A DNA stretch of 64,000 nt from an uncultured Desulfuromusa sp. (GTDB lineage Bacteria > Desulfobacterota > Desulfuromonadia > Desulfuromonadales > Geopsychrobacteraceae): positions 1,048,001 through 1,112,000 of the forward strand of contig NZ_OY776574.1 of the NCBI RefSeq assembly GCF_963675815.1. The letters run 5' to 3'. A model generated the notes under the pieces. That model was not told the origin of the DNA, did not search any database, and worked only from the letters and a program-made list of their open reading frames with translations. The position numbers were made by a program, and so were the translations under genes. Shown one piece after another: positions 1 through 9,126 of the stretch (position 1 is its first letter; each line of letters begins with the position of its first letter).

Positions 1-1158
1 GCCACAACCGTCTGGGGTGCCAGTAATTCCTGGTCACTGGCCGCTCTGCCCTTGTTTGTCTGGATGGGAGAAATCCTCTTTCGCTCTCGTCTTTCTGAAG
101 ATATGTTTTCCGGACTCTCCCCCTGGCTGACACGCCTGCCGGGCAGGCTTCTTCATGTAAATATTTTTGGCAGTGGTATTTTTGCTGCAGTTTCAGGTTC
201 ATCAGCAGCAACAGCAGCCACCATCGGCAAAATGTCCATCCCTGAACTAACCAAACGTCAATACCCGGTCAATATGGTGATCGGTACACTCGCCGGTTCA
301 GCGACCCTGGGCCTGCTGATACCACCTTCGATTATTCTGATTGTTTACGGCGTGGCAACGGAACAATCAATCGCCAGACTATTTATTGGAGGAATCCTGC
401 CGGGGCTGCTGCTGGTCGCTCTGTTTATCGGCTATGTTGTGATCTGGTCACTTGTACATCCAAACCAGATTCCAGCGGGCGATGAGGCGGTTTCTTTCAG
501 GGAACGGATGCAGCGTTCCCAACGGCTGATTCCCGTCATTTTGTTGATTGGCGGTGTCATCGGGTCCATCTACTCCGGGATCGCGTCTCCGACCGATGCC
601 GCTGCAGTAGGGGTCGCTCTGTCGTTACTGCTTTCGAAGCATACCGGCACCCTCAACAAGCAAACGTTTCTTGATGGCCTGATGGGGGCAACAAAGACTT
701 CGTGTATGATCGCCTTCATCCTTGCCGGTGCTGCGTTTCTTACTGTTGCCATGGGTTTTACCGGGATTCCCCGCATGTTGGCTGCCTGGATTGCCGCCCT
801 GGGACTTTCGCCTTACGCATTGCTCGGCGTTCTTACTATTTTCTTCATTATCCTCGGATGTTTTCTGGATGGCATCTCTGTCGTGGTATTGACAACCTCA
901 ATCGTCATGCCCATGGTGGAGCAAGCCGGGATCGACCCGTTCTGGTTTGGAATTTTTGTGGTTATAGTCGTTGAAATGTCACAGATAACCCCGCCTGTCG
1001 GGTTTAACCTGTTTGTCATTCAGGGATTGACAGGACTTGATATCTTGCGCGTGGCCTATGCCGCGGTTCCTTTTTTTCTGCTCCTGCTGGTTGCGCTTGC
1101 CCTGATTGTCGTGTTCCCATCCATCGTCACAATCTTACCGGATATGATGGGGGGATGA
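1..1158 (+). CDS. TRAP transporter large permease (DctM family), 5' truncated
   Basis: This is the C-terminal part of the large membrane subunit of a TRAP transporter, which imports organic acids or similar solutes through the inner membrane using an ion gradient and a periplasmic binding protein. The frame is open to base 1 (it begins ATTVWGASNS), so the start lies outside the window. At least eight hydrophobic segments are visible, with DctM-type stretches such as SGSSAATAATIG and GLLIPPSIILIVYG near the beginning and ITPPVGFNLFVIQG near the end. The small permease and the binding protein are presumably upstream. The substrate cannot be read from the sequence. The gene is convergent with the downstream regulator gene, with only 12 bases between them and no clear terminator. 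Confidence 0.93.
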   Translation, partial: ATTVWGASNSWSLAALPLFVWMGEILFRSRLSEDMFSGLSPWLTRLPGRLLHVNIFGSGIFAAVSGSSAATAATIGKMSIPELTKRQYPVNMVIGTLAGSATLGLLIPPSIILIVYGVATEQSIARLFIGGILPGLLLVALFIGYVVIWSLVHPNQIPAGDEAVSFRERMQRSQRLIPVILLIGGVIGSIYSGIASPTDAAAVGVALSLLLSKHTGTLNKQTFLDGLMGATKTSCMIAFILAGAAFLTVAMGFTGIPRMLAAWIAALGLSPYALLGVLTIFFIILGCFLDGISVVVLTTSIVMPMVEQAGIDPFWFGIFVVIVVEMSQITPPVGFNLFVIQGLTGLDILRVAYAAVPFFLLLLVALALIVVFPSIVTILPDMMGG

Positions 1159-1170
1159 AAACTTTTCGTG

Positions 1171-1692
1171 CTACAAAGAAGCTGCAGCTCTGGACGCCTG
1201 ATCGTACAGTCCTGAAAGCAATCGCATTAAAGATGCTGCCTCGCTGATCTCAGAACCTTCTTTCTCCAGATTCCGGTACACGGAGGTCAGGCAGCGTTCG
1301 CGAATATCCCGGTATTCCTTGCAAACCCGGGCTCCCTCTTTCGTGGTTTTATAAAATATCTCTTTGCCACGCTTTTCTTTTTGCAGCAACTCCAGTTTCA
1401 CCAATTTTTTTAGCGAATAATTGACCGTATGGCTGTCCTCTACATGCAGAACAAAGCAAATGTCAGTCAGGCGCTTTTCACGACTTCTGTGATTGACATT
1501 GTGCAGAACCAACACGTCCAACGGACTGAAATCCTGGTGCCCGACCGCACTCATACAACGAATCATCCAACGGGTAAATGCATTATGAGCGATGATCATT
1601 CCATACTCAAATTCACTGAGCTGCCAACTGTCTGGCGAAGTCAAATGCTCCGATGAGACAATCGGCACAACCGGCTTCATGGATTCATCCAT
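1171..1692 (-). CDS. MarR-like winged-helix transcriptional regulator
   Basis: A 173-residue cytoplasmic protein with a central winged-helix DNA-binding region (about residues 55-125). It shows the order recognition helix (HVEDSHTVNYSLKKLVKLEL), then a basic wing (QKEKRGKEIFYKTTKEG), then a long C-terminal helix for dimerisation. This matches MarR-type repressors. The ATG at 1692 is preceded by a good GGAGGAAG ribosome site. It is the last gene of the minus-strand run that includes the peptide importer, 52 bases after dppF, so it may regulate that operon or the convergent TRAP transporter. The ligand is unknown. Confidence 0.8.
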   Translation of the reverse strand: MDESMKPVVPIVSSEHLTSPDSWQLSEFEYGMIIAHNAFTRWMIRCMSAVGHQDFSPLDVLVLHNVNHRSREKRLTDICFVLHVEDSHTVNYSLKKLVKLELLQKEKRGKEIFYKTTKEGARVCKEYRDIRERCLTSVYRNLEKEGSEISEAASLMRLLSGLYDQASRAAASL

Positions 1693-1744
1693 TTGCTTCC
1701 TCCATTCTGAGTCCCGTCGATCCTCTTTCCATAGTATCTAGCCA

Positions 1745-2734
1745 TCAATCCTGTTCTGCGGCAATTTCGGCCGCTCTTAAACAGGAAGTCAAACGACCAT
1801 CAAATTCTACAATTTCCGGAACTTGCTCTGCACATTGCGCTGTTGCAAAGGGGCAACGGGTATGAAAGACACAACCGGATGGTGGGGAAAGTGGCGAAGG
1901 AAGCTCACCGGAAAGAATCACCCGCTGTTTCCGGTTCTGGGCTTTCAGGTGGGGCGTTGATGCCAACAACGCCTGGGTGTAGGGATGCCGGGGGCAAGAA
2001 AAAATTTGCTCCGATTGGCCATATTCGGCAATCCGGCCTAAATACATCACCATCACCTTGTCGGCAATATAGCGGACCACCGACAGGTCATGGGCGATAA
2101 ACACAAACGCCAGTGTCATCTCCTGTTGCAAATCCTTGAGCAGATTCAGAACCTGGGCCTGGACCGAGACATCCAGAGCCGAAACAGGTTCATCTGCCAC
2201 CACCAGTTTTGGTTCCAGCATTAATGCTCTGGCAATGGCAATCCGCTGTCTCTGGCCACCCGAGAACATATGTGGGTAACGGTTATAGTGCTCCGGGCGT
2301 AAGCCCACTTTGGTCATGATACTGCGGACCCGTTCTTCGATTTCGTTTTTCGCCAGATGATGATTGATAACCAGAGGTTCACCAATGATAGTCCCGATTT
2401 TTTTTCTCGGATTAAGAGAGCCATAAGGGTTCTGAAAAATCATCTGCACCCGCTGCCGTGCCAATTTCAGCTCATGATCCGAATCATTCACCAGATCGAA
2501 ACCATCAAACTTTAATTCTCCGCTGCTGGGTCTTTCTATCATGGTGAGCTGCCGTGCCAGAGTTGACTTTCCACAGCCCGATTCGCCGACAACCGCGAGG
2601 GTTTTTCCTGCCTCAACTTCAAAACTGACTCCATCCAGAGCTTTGACCGTTGCTGCGGGCTTGAAAGGGCCCTGAGAGACCGTGTAATAGCGGGTTAGGT
2701 CCCGGGCTTCAAGAATCAGATCCTGAGAACTCAT
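1745..2734 (-). CDS. dppF: Dipeptide/oligopeptide ABC transporter ATP-binding protein DppF-like
   Basis: One of the two cytoplasmic ATPases driving peptide import. Visible motifs are Walker A GESGCGKS (about residue 50), the signature SGGQRQRIAIARAL, Walker B LVVADEPVSALD and the switch histidine in AHDLSVVRYI. The C-terminal oligopeptide-transporter extension contains Cys motifs (GCVFHTRCPFATAQC) that are usual for Opp/Dpp ATPases and bind an Fe-S cluster in some members. Its start overlaps the stop of the upstream ATPase gene by 4 bases (ATGA), which indicates translational coupling. At 329 residues it has normal length. The ligand class (di- or oligopeptide) is inferred from family only. 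Confidence 0.93.
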   Translation of the reverse strand: MSSQDLILEARDLTRYYTVSQGPFKPAATVKALDGVSFEVEAGKTLAVVGESGCGKSTLARQLTMIERPSSGELKFDGFDLVNDSDHELKLARQRVQMIFQNPYGSLNPRKKIGTIIGEPLVINHHLAKNEIEERVRSIMTKVGLRPEHYNRYPHMFSGGQRQRIAIARALMLEPKLVVADEPVSALDVSVQAQVLNLLKDLQQEMTLAFVFIAHDLSVVRYIADKVMVMYLGRIAEYGQSEQIFSCPRHPYTQALLASTPHLKAQNRKQRVILSGELPSPLSPPSGCVFHTRCPFATAQCAEQVPEIVEFDGRLTSCLRAAEIAAEQD

Positions 2735-3714
2735 TGCTGTGGTTTTCCTTCTCTATCCAACGGGGTATGGCAACGGACCTGGCGACCGTCTGCTGCAGTT
2801 TGAAGATGCGGAATATCGCTCCGGCACCGTTCCGTTGCAAACTCACAACGTGGATTCAACAGACAGCCTGTTGGACGATCATACTGTCCGGGAACAACGC
2901 CGGGGATCGTCTTCAAACGGGTGGCTCCAATTGAACGCTCAGGTAGAGCTTCGAGTAAAGCTGCGGTGTAAGGATGCCTTGGTGTTTCGAAAATTTCAGG
3001 GACTGGGCCGGTTTCAACCACCTGACCAGCATACATGACGACGATCCGATGCGCAGCTTCAGCAACCAATGCCAGATCATGGGTAATCAAGATCAGAGCC
3101 ATCTGCCGCTGCTTCTGCAGATTGAGCAGCAGGTCAATAATTTGAGCTTGGATGGTCACATCAAGGGCTGTTGTCGGTTCATCGGCAATCAACAAGCGGG
3201 GATTGCAGGCAATCGCCATAGCGATCATAACCCGCTGACTCATCCCCCCGGACAGCTGGTGCGGAAACGCTTTAAGTCGCGCGCCAGGATCAGGAATACC
3301 AACCTGCTCCAGCAACTCCAAGGAACGCGCATAACGCTCAGAACGGCTTCCCCCTTCGTGGATTTTAAGAGCTTCGGCGATCTGAAAACCGGTGGTAAAG
3401 CAAGGATTTAAACTGGTCATCGGCTCTTGAAAAATCATGGCAATATCACGCCCGGTGATTTTTCTACGTTGCTTATCCTGCATGGATTGCAAATCCTGTC
3501 CGTCAAATTCCAGTTTTTCAGCAACAACCCGCCCGGGCCAATCAATCAGTCCCATCAGAGCTTTAGCTGTCACGGATTTTCCCGAACCGGATTCACCGAC
3601 AATGCCCAGAACTTCACCCTTTTCAATTTCCAGACAGACATCATCAACAGCCCTGAAGGGACTTTTTTCGCTGCCGAATTCGACCGTGAGATTTTCTATG
3701 TGTAATAATGCCAT
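2731..3714 (-). CDS. dppD: Dipeptide/oligopeptide ABC transporter ATP-binding protein DppD-like
   Basis: The second ATPase subunit of the peptide importer. It has Walker A GESGSGKS, signature LSGGMSQRVMIAMAIA, Walker B LLIADEPTTALD and switch THDLALVAEAA. The C-terminal extension again carries Cys residues (GCLLNPRCEFATERC). The start is set at 3714 (MALLHIENL), where a GAGAAAG ribosome site lies about 10 bases upstream. The frame continues open to 3771, but that stretch encodes no family sequence and runs into a palindromic element. It is separated from dppC by about 180 bases that hold this palindrome, the only large gap in the importer operon. Confidence 0.92.
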   Translation of the reverse strand: MALLHIENLTVEFGSEKSPFRAVDDVCLEIEKGEVLGIVGESGSGKSVTAKALMGLIDWPGRVVAEKLEFDGQDLQSMQDKQRRKITGRDIAMIFQEPMTSLNPCFTTGFQIAEALKIHEGGSRSERYARSLELLEQVGIPDPGARLKAFPHQLSGGMSQRVMIAMAIACNPRLLIADEPTTALDVTIQAQIIDLLLNLQKQRQMALILITHDLALVAEAAHRIVVMYAGQVVETGPVPEIFETPRHPYTAALLEALPERSIGATRLKTIPGVVPGQYDRPTGCLLNPRCEFATERCRSDIPHLQTAADGRQVRCHTPLDREGKPQQ

Positions 3715-3770
3715 TGATGTATGCTTTCTCGATTTTACAAAAAACGTATACGAACCCCGTACTAATTTCA

Positions 3771-3891
3771 TGGCAACGCAGAATTTTGTCCTGCAAGGCT
3801 TGGTGGCTTTTCAGAGGTGAAGGCATACACAAAGTATGTCGAGACTCTGAAAAGCCACCATAACGCCGCAGGGCATAATTCTGCTAAGCCA
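3771..3891 (-). repeat. Large nested palindrome between dppC and dppD
   Basis: A 121-base imperfect palindrome. The inner arms are a perfect 16-bp inverted repeat (TGGTGGCTTTTCAGAG at 3801-3816 and its complement at 3845-3860). The outer arms at 3778-3794 and 3868-3884 match at 15 of 17 positions, with TGGC/GCCA at the rims. It sits inside an operon and is not followed by a T-run, so it is not a plain terminator. It could be an interspersed repeat, or an mRNA-processing hairpin that sets ATPase against permease levels. Confidence 0.75.
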
Positions 3892-3897
3892 CAACCA

Positions 3898-4800
3898 TTA
3901 CAGTTTCATTTTGGGATCCAACGCATCACGCAAACCATCACCCATCAGATTAAAAGCCAGAACCGTCACTAAAATCATCAGTCCGGGAAAAGTCACAACC
4001 CACCAGGCACGTTGGATAAATTCCAGAGCATTAGCCAACATCGACCCCCATTCAGGGCTTGGTGGCTGCGCCCCCAGGCCGATAAATCCAAGTGCTGCGG
4101 CATCAAGGATCGCATTTGAAAACCCGAGGGATGCCTGAACTATTAACGGTGCCATACAGTTGGGGAGAATAGTGATAAAAATCAGGCGAAAAACTCCTGC
4201 GCCACTGACCTTTGAAGCAATAACATAGTCCTTGGAGGTTTCTGCAATCACCGACGCGCGAGTAATCCGGACATAGTGAGGTAAATAGGTCACCGCAATA
4301 GCAATGGACGCATTAATCAGCCCAGGGCCAAGAATCGTAACAATGGCCAAGGCCAACAACAAACTTGGCAACGCCATAATGATATCCATGGCGCGCATGA
4401 TCAGGGTGTCGGTAATCCCTCGGGCATAACCGGAGATCAGACCAATCAGGGTTCCAAGCATCAACGCCAGAGAAACAACCATCATGCCGATAAAGAGAGA
4501 TAATCTCCCCCCGTAAATCAGCCGGGTAAAAACATCTCGACCCACCTCATCGGTGCCGAGAGGAAAACGCCAAAGGCCACCATCCTGCCAGGCTGGTGGC
4601 GTCAGAATATAATCACGATATTGTTCATACGGTGAATGCGGAGTCAGAAAATTAGCAAACAGTGCAGCCAGCAAAACCACAATAATTAAAACAAAACCAA
4701 TCAACGCACCACGATTACCACTGAAATAATTCCAGAATTCCCGGAAAGGACCGGGAGGAACCAGCTCATCGACAACCGCTGTCTGGGTTTGACTATTCAT
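3898..4800 (-). CDS. dppC: Peptide ABC transporter permease DppC-like
   Basis: An inner-membrane permease of 300 residues with an N-terminal cytoplasmic tail and about six transmembrane helices. It starts with an OppC-type N-terminal helix (GALIGFVLIIVVLLAALFAN). The conserved permease loop that contacts the ATPase is near residue 210 (SKVSGAGVFRLIFITILPN), and the C-terminal WGSMLANALEF segment is typical of DppC/OppC. It lies 12 bases after dppB on the same strand. The pairing with DppB and two ATPases defines a complete importer. Confidence 0.93.
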   Translation of the reverse strand: MNSQTQTAVVDELVPPGPFREFWNYFSGNRGALIGFVLIIVVLLAALFANFLTPHSPYEQYRDYILTPPAWQDGGLWRFPLGTDEVGRDVFTRLIYGGRLSLFIGMMVVSLALMLGTLIGLISGYARGITDTLIMRAMDIIMALPSLLLALAIVTILGPGLINASIAIAVTYLPHYVRITRASVIAETSKDYVIASKVSGAGVFRLIFITILPNCMAPLIVQASLGFSNAILDAAALGFIGLGAQPPSPEWGSMLANALEFIQRAWWVVTFPGLMILVTVLAFNLMGDGLRDALDPKMKL

Positions 4801-4812
4801 TCCTTTACCCCT

Positions 4813-5823
4813 TTAGCGATTATGGCGGATACGTGGATTAACCACACCGTAAAGAATGTCAACTGTGAGATTTACAATGATCACCAGACAGGAAATCAAC
4901 AGAATCCCTCCCTGGACAGAAGGGTAGTCACGTCGATAAATAGAATCAAGCATCCATTTACCAACTCCCGGCCAGGAAAAAATTGTCTCCGTCAAAATTG
5001 CCCCTGCCATCAGGACCCCGATTTGTAAACCAATAACGGTAATAACCGGTATCAAAGCATTGCGCAGAGCATGGATACAAACGACCAGCGGCATGGACAG
5101 CCCTTTGGCCCGAGCCACCTGCACATAATCTTCACGCAAGACTTCCAGCATTGATGAGCGTGTCATCCGGGCAATAACCGCCAGAGGGATAGTTGCCAGA
5201 ACAATCGACGGTAAGATCAAATGGCGTAACGCCGAAAGCAATGCACCTTCCTCCCCGGAGAGAAAAGCGTCGATCACCATAAATCCGGTCACCTCATCAA
5301 CCCAGAACATCGCTGAGATTCGGCCTGAAACAGGTGTCCAGCCCAAACCAACCGAAAAGAGAAGAATCAACAACAAACCCCACCAGAAAATCGGCATCGA
5401 ATAACCGGTCAGGGATAACCCCATCACGGTGTAATCGGTTATTTTACCCCGTCTTACTGCGGCAATGATTCCAGCAGGCAGGCCTACCACAACCGCAATG
5501 ATGATGGCACAGAGGCTCAATTCCAATGTCGCAGGAAAGAGGGTAAAAAATTCCCGGACAACGGGTTCACGTGTCACTATTGAGGTCCCGAGATCTCCCT
5601 GAAAAATCCCTGTAAGATAGTGCCAGTATTGCAACAGCAACGGCTTATCCAGTCCCATCTGTGCCAAGAGTTCAGCATGTCGGGCCGGATCAACACCACG
5701 CTCCCCTGCCATTAATTCGACCGGATCCCCAGGAATCAAACGAATCAGAGAAAAGGTCAGCAAGGTCACACCAATAAAAGTCGGGATGACAACGCCAATG
5801 CGTTTGAGAAAAAAACTGAACAT
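4813..5823 (-). CDS. dppB: Peptide ABC transporter permease DppB-like
   Basis: An inner-membrane permease of 336 residues. The N-terminus (LKRIGVVIPTFIGVTLLTFSL followed by RLIPGDPVELMAG) is the hallmark of DppB/OppB. The ATPase-contact loop appears near residue 235 (EDYVQVARAKGLSM), and the protein ends in the usual VDILYGVVNPRIR. It has about six membrane segments. It is 73 bases downstream of dppA, within the same transcription direction. Confidence 0.94.
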   Translation of the reverse strand: MFSFFLKRIGVVIPTFIGVTLLTFSLIRLIPGDPVELMAGERGVDPARHAELLAQMGLDKPLLLQYWHYLTGIFQGDLGTSIVTREPVVREFFTLFPATLELSLCAIIIAVVVGLPAGIIAAVRRGKITDYTVMGLSLTGYSMPIFWWGLLLILLFSVGLGWTPVSGRISAMFWVDEVTGFMVIDAFLSGEEGALLSALRHLILPSIVLATIPLAVIARMTRSSMLEVLREDYVQVARAKGLSMPLVVCIHALRNALIPVITVIGLQIGVLMAGAILTETIFSWPGVGKWMLDSIYRRDYPSVQGGILLISCLVIIVNLTVDILYGVVNPRIRHNR

Positions 5824-5896
5824 AAAGAATATCTACCACACAAAAAAACCGGGAAAGCAAAATGCTCTCCCGGCTAGGAATACCATTCCCCGAGAA

Positions 5897-7489
5897 TTAT
5901 TTCAAATCAACACCATAAAAAATATGGCCGCCAAGGGGGTCAATCTTAAAGTTAGTCACTTTTTTGCTCATCGGCTTAAAGACCACGGAGTGAGCAATTG
6001 TTGCCCATGGAGCCTGATCTTTAAAAACTATCTGTGCCTCTTCATAAAGCTTGGTGCGTTCAGCTGGGTCAGAAACAACTTTAGCTTTTTGAATCAAATC
6101 TTCAAACGGCTTGTAGCACCACTGAGAGCGGTTTGAGCCACCGACACCATCGCAACCCAGCAGGACCGCCAGGAAGTTGTCAGGATCGCCATTATCACCG
6201 GTCCAACCAAGTAAAACAGCACCATCACGATCAACATCTTTGGAGCGCTTCAAGTACTCGCCCCACTCATAAGAAACAATCTCAGCCTTAACACCAACCT
6301 TGGCCCAATCAGCCTGGATAACTTCAGCCATCCGACGTGCATTCGGGTTGTAAGGACGCTGAACCGGCATTGCCCAGAGCTTCATATCGAAGCCGTTGGG
6401 ATAGCCGGCATCAGCCAACAGCTTTTTAGCTGCGACGGGGTCAAAAGTGTCATCGACCGTAGCTTCATTGTATGACCAGATTGTTGGTGGAATCGGATTC
6501 TTGGCGATTTTCCCAGCACCCTGAAAAACAGTATCAATGATCGCTTGTTTATTCATCGCCTTGTTAAGTGCTTTGCGTACCTTGACATTATCAAACGGTG
6601 CAACTTTGGTGTTGTAGGCAAGGTAGCCAACATTCAAGCCTTCCTGCTCCATCAGATTAATGTTCGTATCCGCTTTCATTGCAGCGATATCAGCTGGGTT
6701 CGGATAAGGCATGAGCTGACACTCACCAGCTTTCAACTTTGCGTAACGGACAGAGGCATCCGGGGTAATAGCAAAAACCAGTTTGTCAATTGGAGTTTTA
6801 CCTTTCCAATAATCAGCAAAAGCGGTATAGCGGATTTGCGCATCTTTCTTGTACCCCTGGAAAACAAATGGACCGGTACCAATTGGCCACTGATCAACCT
6901 TTTCAGGAGTTCCGGCCTTCATCATGGCATCGGCATATTCAGCGGATTGAATCACCGCAAAATCCATCCCCAGATTTGCGAGCATTGGGGCTTCTGGGCG
7001 GTTAAGAACAAATTTAACGGTATAATCGTCAACTTTTTCAATAGAGCTCAGAAGATCGGGCATTGACATGCCATTGAAGTATTCGTAGTTACCACCGGAA
7101 ACTGCATAGAAAGGATGGTCTTTTTTCCATTGTCGCTCAAAGGTAAAAATAACATCATCAGCATTCATGTCGCGGGTCGGTTTAAAATGATCTGCGGAAT
7201 GAAATTTGATCCCCTTACGTAATTTAAATAGGTAGGTCTTTCCATCCGCAGAAACATCCCAGCTTTCAGCCATTCCCGGCTCAAGTTTAGTCGTTCCCTG
7301 GATAAAATGGGTTAAACCTTCAAATACGTTTTTAGATGTGGCATCAAAAGTTGTCCCTGACGTGTAGAAAACAGGGTTAAATCCTTCCGGGCTACCTTCA
7401 GAACAGTAGACCAGGGTCTTGGCCTGCACCTGGCCCACAAACAGCAGCAGAAGCAGGATCGGCAATAATCGTTTCAAATTCTTTTGCAT
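5897..7489 (-). CDS. dppA: Periplasmic peptide-binding protein DppA-like
   Basis: The extracytoplasmic solute-binding protein (SBP family 5) that captures peptides and delivers them to DppBC. It has a cleavable signal peptide (LLPILLLLLFVGQVQA), then mature sequence beginning KTLVYCSEGSPEGFNP, close to DppA of enterobacteria. Further family stretches include GMAESWDVSADGKTYLFKLR, YEYFNGMSMPDLL and a C-terminal FKIDPLGGHIFYGVDLK, as in DppA. A strong ribosome site (GAGGAGG) precedes the ATG, and a good sigma-70 promoter lies upstream, so dppA can be transcribed independently of the peptidase gene. Confidence 0.95.
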   Translation of the reverse strand: MQKNLKRLLPILLLLLFVGQVQAKTLVYCSEGSPEGFNPVFYTSGTTFDATSKNVFEGLTHFIQGTTKLEPGMAESWDVSADGKTYLFKLRKGIKFHSADHFKPTRDMNADDVIFTFERQWKKDHPFYAVSGGNYEYFNGMSMPDLLSSIEKVDDYTVKFVLNRPEAPMLANLGMDFAVIQSAEYADAMMKAGTPEKVDQWPIGTGPFVFQGYKKDAQIRYTAFADYWKGKTPIDKLVFAITPDASVRYAKLKAGECQLMPYPNPADIAAMKADTNINLMEQEGLNVGYLAYNTKVAPFDNVKVRKALNKAMNKQAIIDTVFQGAGKIAKNPIPPTIWSYNEATVDDTFDPVAAKKLLADAGYPNGFDMKLWAMPVQRPYNPNARRMAEVIQADWAKVGVKAEIVSYEWGEYLKRSKDVDRDGAVLLGWTGDNGDPDNFLAVLLGCDGVGGSNRSQWCYKPFEDLIQKAKVVSDPAERTKLYEEAQIVFKDQAPWATIAHSVVFKPMSKKVTNFKIDPLGGHIFYGVDLK

Positions 7490-7573
7490 TGTTGAAGCCT
7501 CCTCTTGTTATCGAAGTATGCGACAAAACCACAATGACGTCACTATAACTCATTAAAATTTTGTCTAAGAAAA

Positions 7574-7602
7574 AATCTATAGTGAGACTAATAGGTTGTC
7601 AA
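7574..7602 (-). promoter_or_regulatory. Sigma-70 promoter for dppA operon
   Basis: On the minus strand a perfect -35 TTGACA (7597-7602) is separated by exactly 17 bases from TAGATT (7574-7579), about 85 bases before the dppA start codon. It is the best sigma-70 match upstream of this operon. Confidence 0.75.
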
Positions 7603-7627
7603 GAACATTCCTGACTGTTTCTATCAG

Positions 7628-9016
7628 TTAATTGTTTATGGTCTTTTCAATATCTTCAACTTGCAAAGGAATCGGACGCCCCAACAGGCGGCTTCCGGAG
7701 GCAGTGACAACAATATCATCTTCCAGACGAATCCCCCCAAAGGTTAAATATTTCTCCAGTTTAGCATAATTTATATAATCAGCATGCCGACCTTCATTTT
7801 TCCACTGAGATATGAGTTCAGGGATAAAATAAATCCCCGGTTCTACGGTCAGGACAAAACCTTCCTGCAGTTCCCGCCCTAAACGTAAACCGGCGAGACC
7901 AAATTGGGTAGCACGTTGGATTTTGTCATCGTAACCAACATAATCTTCTCCAAGATCCTCCATATCATGAACATCCAGCCCCAGCTGATGCCCTAGGCCA
8001 TGGGGCATGAATAAGGCATGGGCACCAGCGGTAACGGCTCTGTCAGCATCGCCGCACATCAAGCCAAGTGATTTGAGCCCTTCAACCAGAGTTCGACACG
8101 CAGAAAGGTGGACATCCCGATAAGCAATACCAGGCTTAATCAACTCTCGCGCCCGTGCCATGGTCGCTAGAACAATCTGATAAATATTTTTCTGTTCAGG
8201 GCTGAACTTTCCCGCCACTGGAACAGTACGAGTATGATCAGAAGCATAGTGCAGCCGACTCTCAACACCCGCATCAACAAGGAGCAGATCACCATGTTGC
8301 AGCTGGTGACTGCGTTGGTGATTATGCAGGATTTCTCCATGGGTAGTCACAATCGGCGGAAATGAGAGCATCCTGCCGGCACGAGCAGCCACCGCCTCTA
8401 ATTCTCCGGCAATCTCCCATTCATAAAGCCCGGCCCGAACCATTTTCATTGTCGCCATATGAAGTTGATAGCCCAGGTCAGCGGCCTCATCCAATTCAGC
8501 GATTTCTGCCGCACTTTTAATTGAGCGAAGAGCAACGACTGCCTTGATAAGTGCAGATGAGGATTCTCTATTCAAGGTATCAATATCCTTGTTCAAAAGA
8601 CCACTCAGGATGATTTTGTTTTCAGCGCGAGAAGACGGAAGAACGTGAACCGTCCTGCCGCCATCTATAGCCGCAGAAAGAATCCTGTGTAGGTCACTGA
8701 AGTCTGCGCTTGCAGCTATCTTCACCCTTTCAGCCCGGTCCTGAAGAGTGGGACCGGCGCCGCTCCAGAGAACACTCTCAAGACTTTGACGGGGACCAAA
8801 AAGAGTTTCCCGGCCCGAATCCACATCCAGAACAGCTGCAAGCCCCGGCTGATCAAGGCCACAGAAATAAAGAAAACTGCTATCCTGGCGAAACCTGTAG
8901 CAATTGTCCGCCGAATTAAATGGTGAAGCAACATTTCCCAGCAGCAGAACGATGCCACCTTCCAGCTGCTGAACCAACTCCAGCCGCCGTTGTTGATAAA
9001 TTTCCGCTGCAAACAT
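7628..9016 (-). CDS. pepP: Xaa-Pro aminopeptidase (M24B family)
   Basis: A cytoplasmic metallopeptidase that removes N-terminal residues preceding proline. The N-terminal creatinase-like domain (about residues 1-165, starting FAAEIYQQRRLELVQQL) is followed by the pita-bread catalytic domain. Dinuclear metal ligands are visible: two Asp in LLVDAGVESRLHYASDHTRT, His in HGLGHQLGLDVHD, Glu in VEPGIYF and the final Glu in GGIRLEDD. The length of 462 residues is normal. It is directly upstream of the peptide importer on the same strand, which fits use of imported proline-containing peptides. Confidence 0.94.
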   Translation of the reverse strand: MFAAEIYQQRRLELVQQLEGGIVLLLGNVASPFNSADNCYRFRQDSSFLYFCGLDQPGLAAVLDVDSGRETLFGPRQSLESVLWSGAGPTLQDRAERVKIAASADFSDLHRILSAAIDGGRTVHVLPSSRAENKIILSGLLNKDIDTLNRESSSALIKAVVALRSIKSAAEIAELDEAADLGYQLHMATMKMVRAGLYEWEIAGELEAVAARAGRMLSFPPIVTTHGEILHNHQRSHQLQHGDLLLVDAGVESRLHYASDHTRTVPVAGKFSPEQKNIYQIVLATMARARELIKPGIAYRDVHLSACRTLVEGLKSLGLMCGDADRAVTAGAHALFMPHGLGHQLGLDVHDMEDLGEDYVGYDDKIQRATQFGLAGLRLGRELQEGFVLTVEPGIYFIPELISQWKNEGRHADYINYAKLEKYLTFGGIRLEDDIVVTASGSRLLGRPIPLQVEDIEKTINN

Positions 9017-9053
9017 AAGTCATCCTTATCATTGTTAAATGAAAAAGTGATTG

Positions 9054-9085
9054 AAGATCTCTTTCCCTCAAAGATCTCTTTCCCT
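9054..9085. repeat. 15-bp tandem direct repeat in divergent promoter region
   Basis: AAGATCTCTTTCCCT occurs at 9054-9068 and again at 9071-9085 (period 17), in the 110-base gap between the divergent pepP and DUF748 genes. A TATGAT follows immediately at 9086-9091. It may be a duplicated operator or a slippage product. Confidence 0.6.
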
Positions 9086-9126
9086 TATGATAGACTGCGA
9101 AGATGTCAATTGTAGAGGAGAAAATT

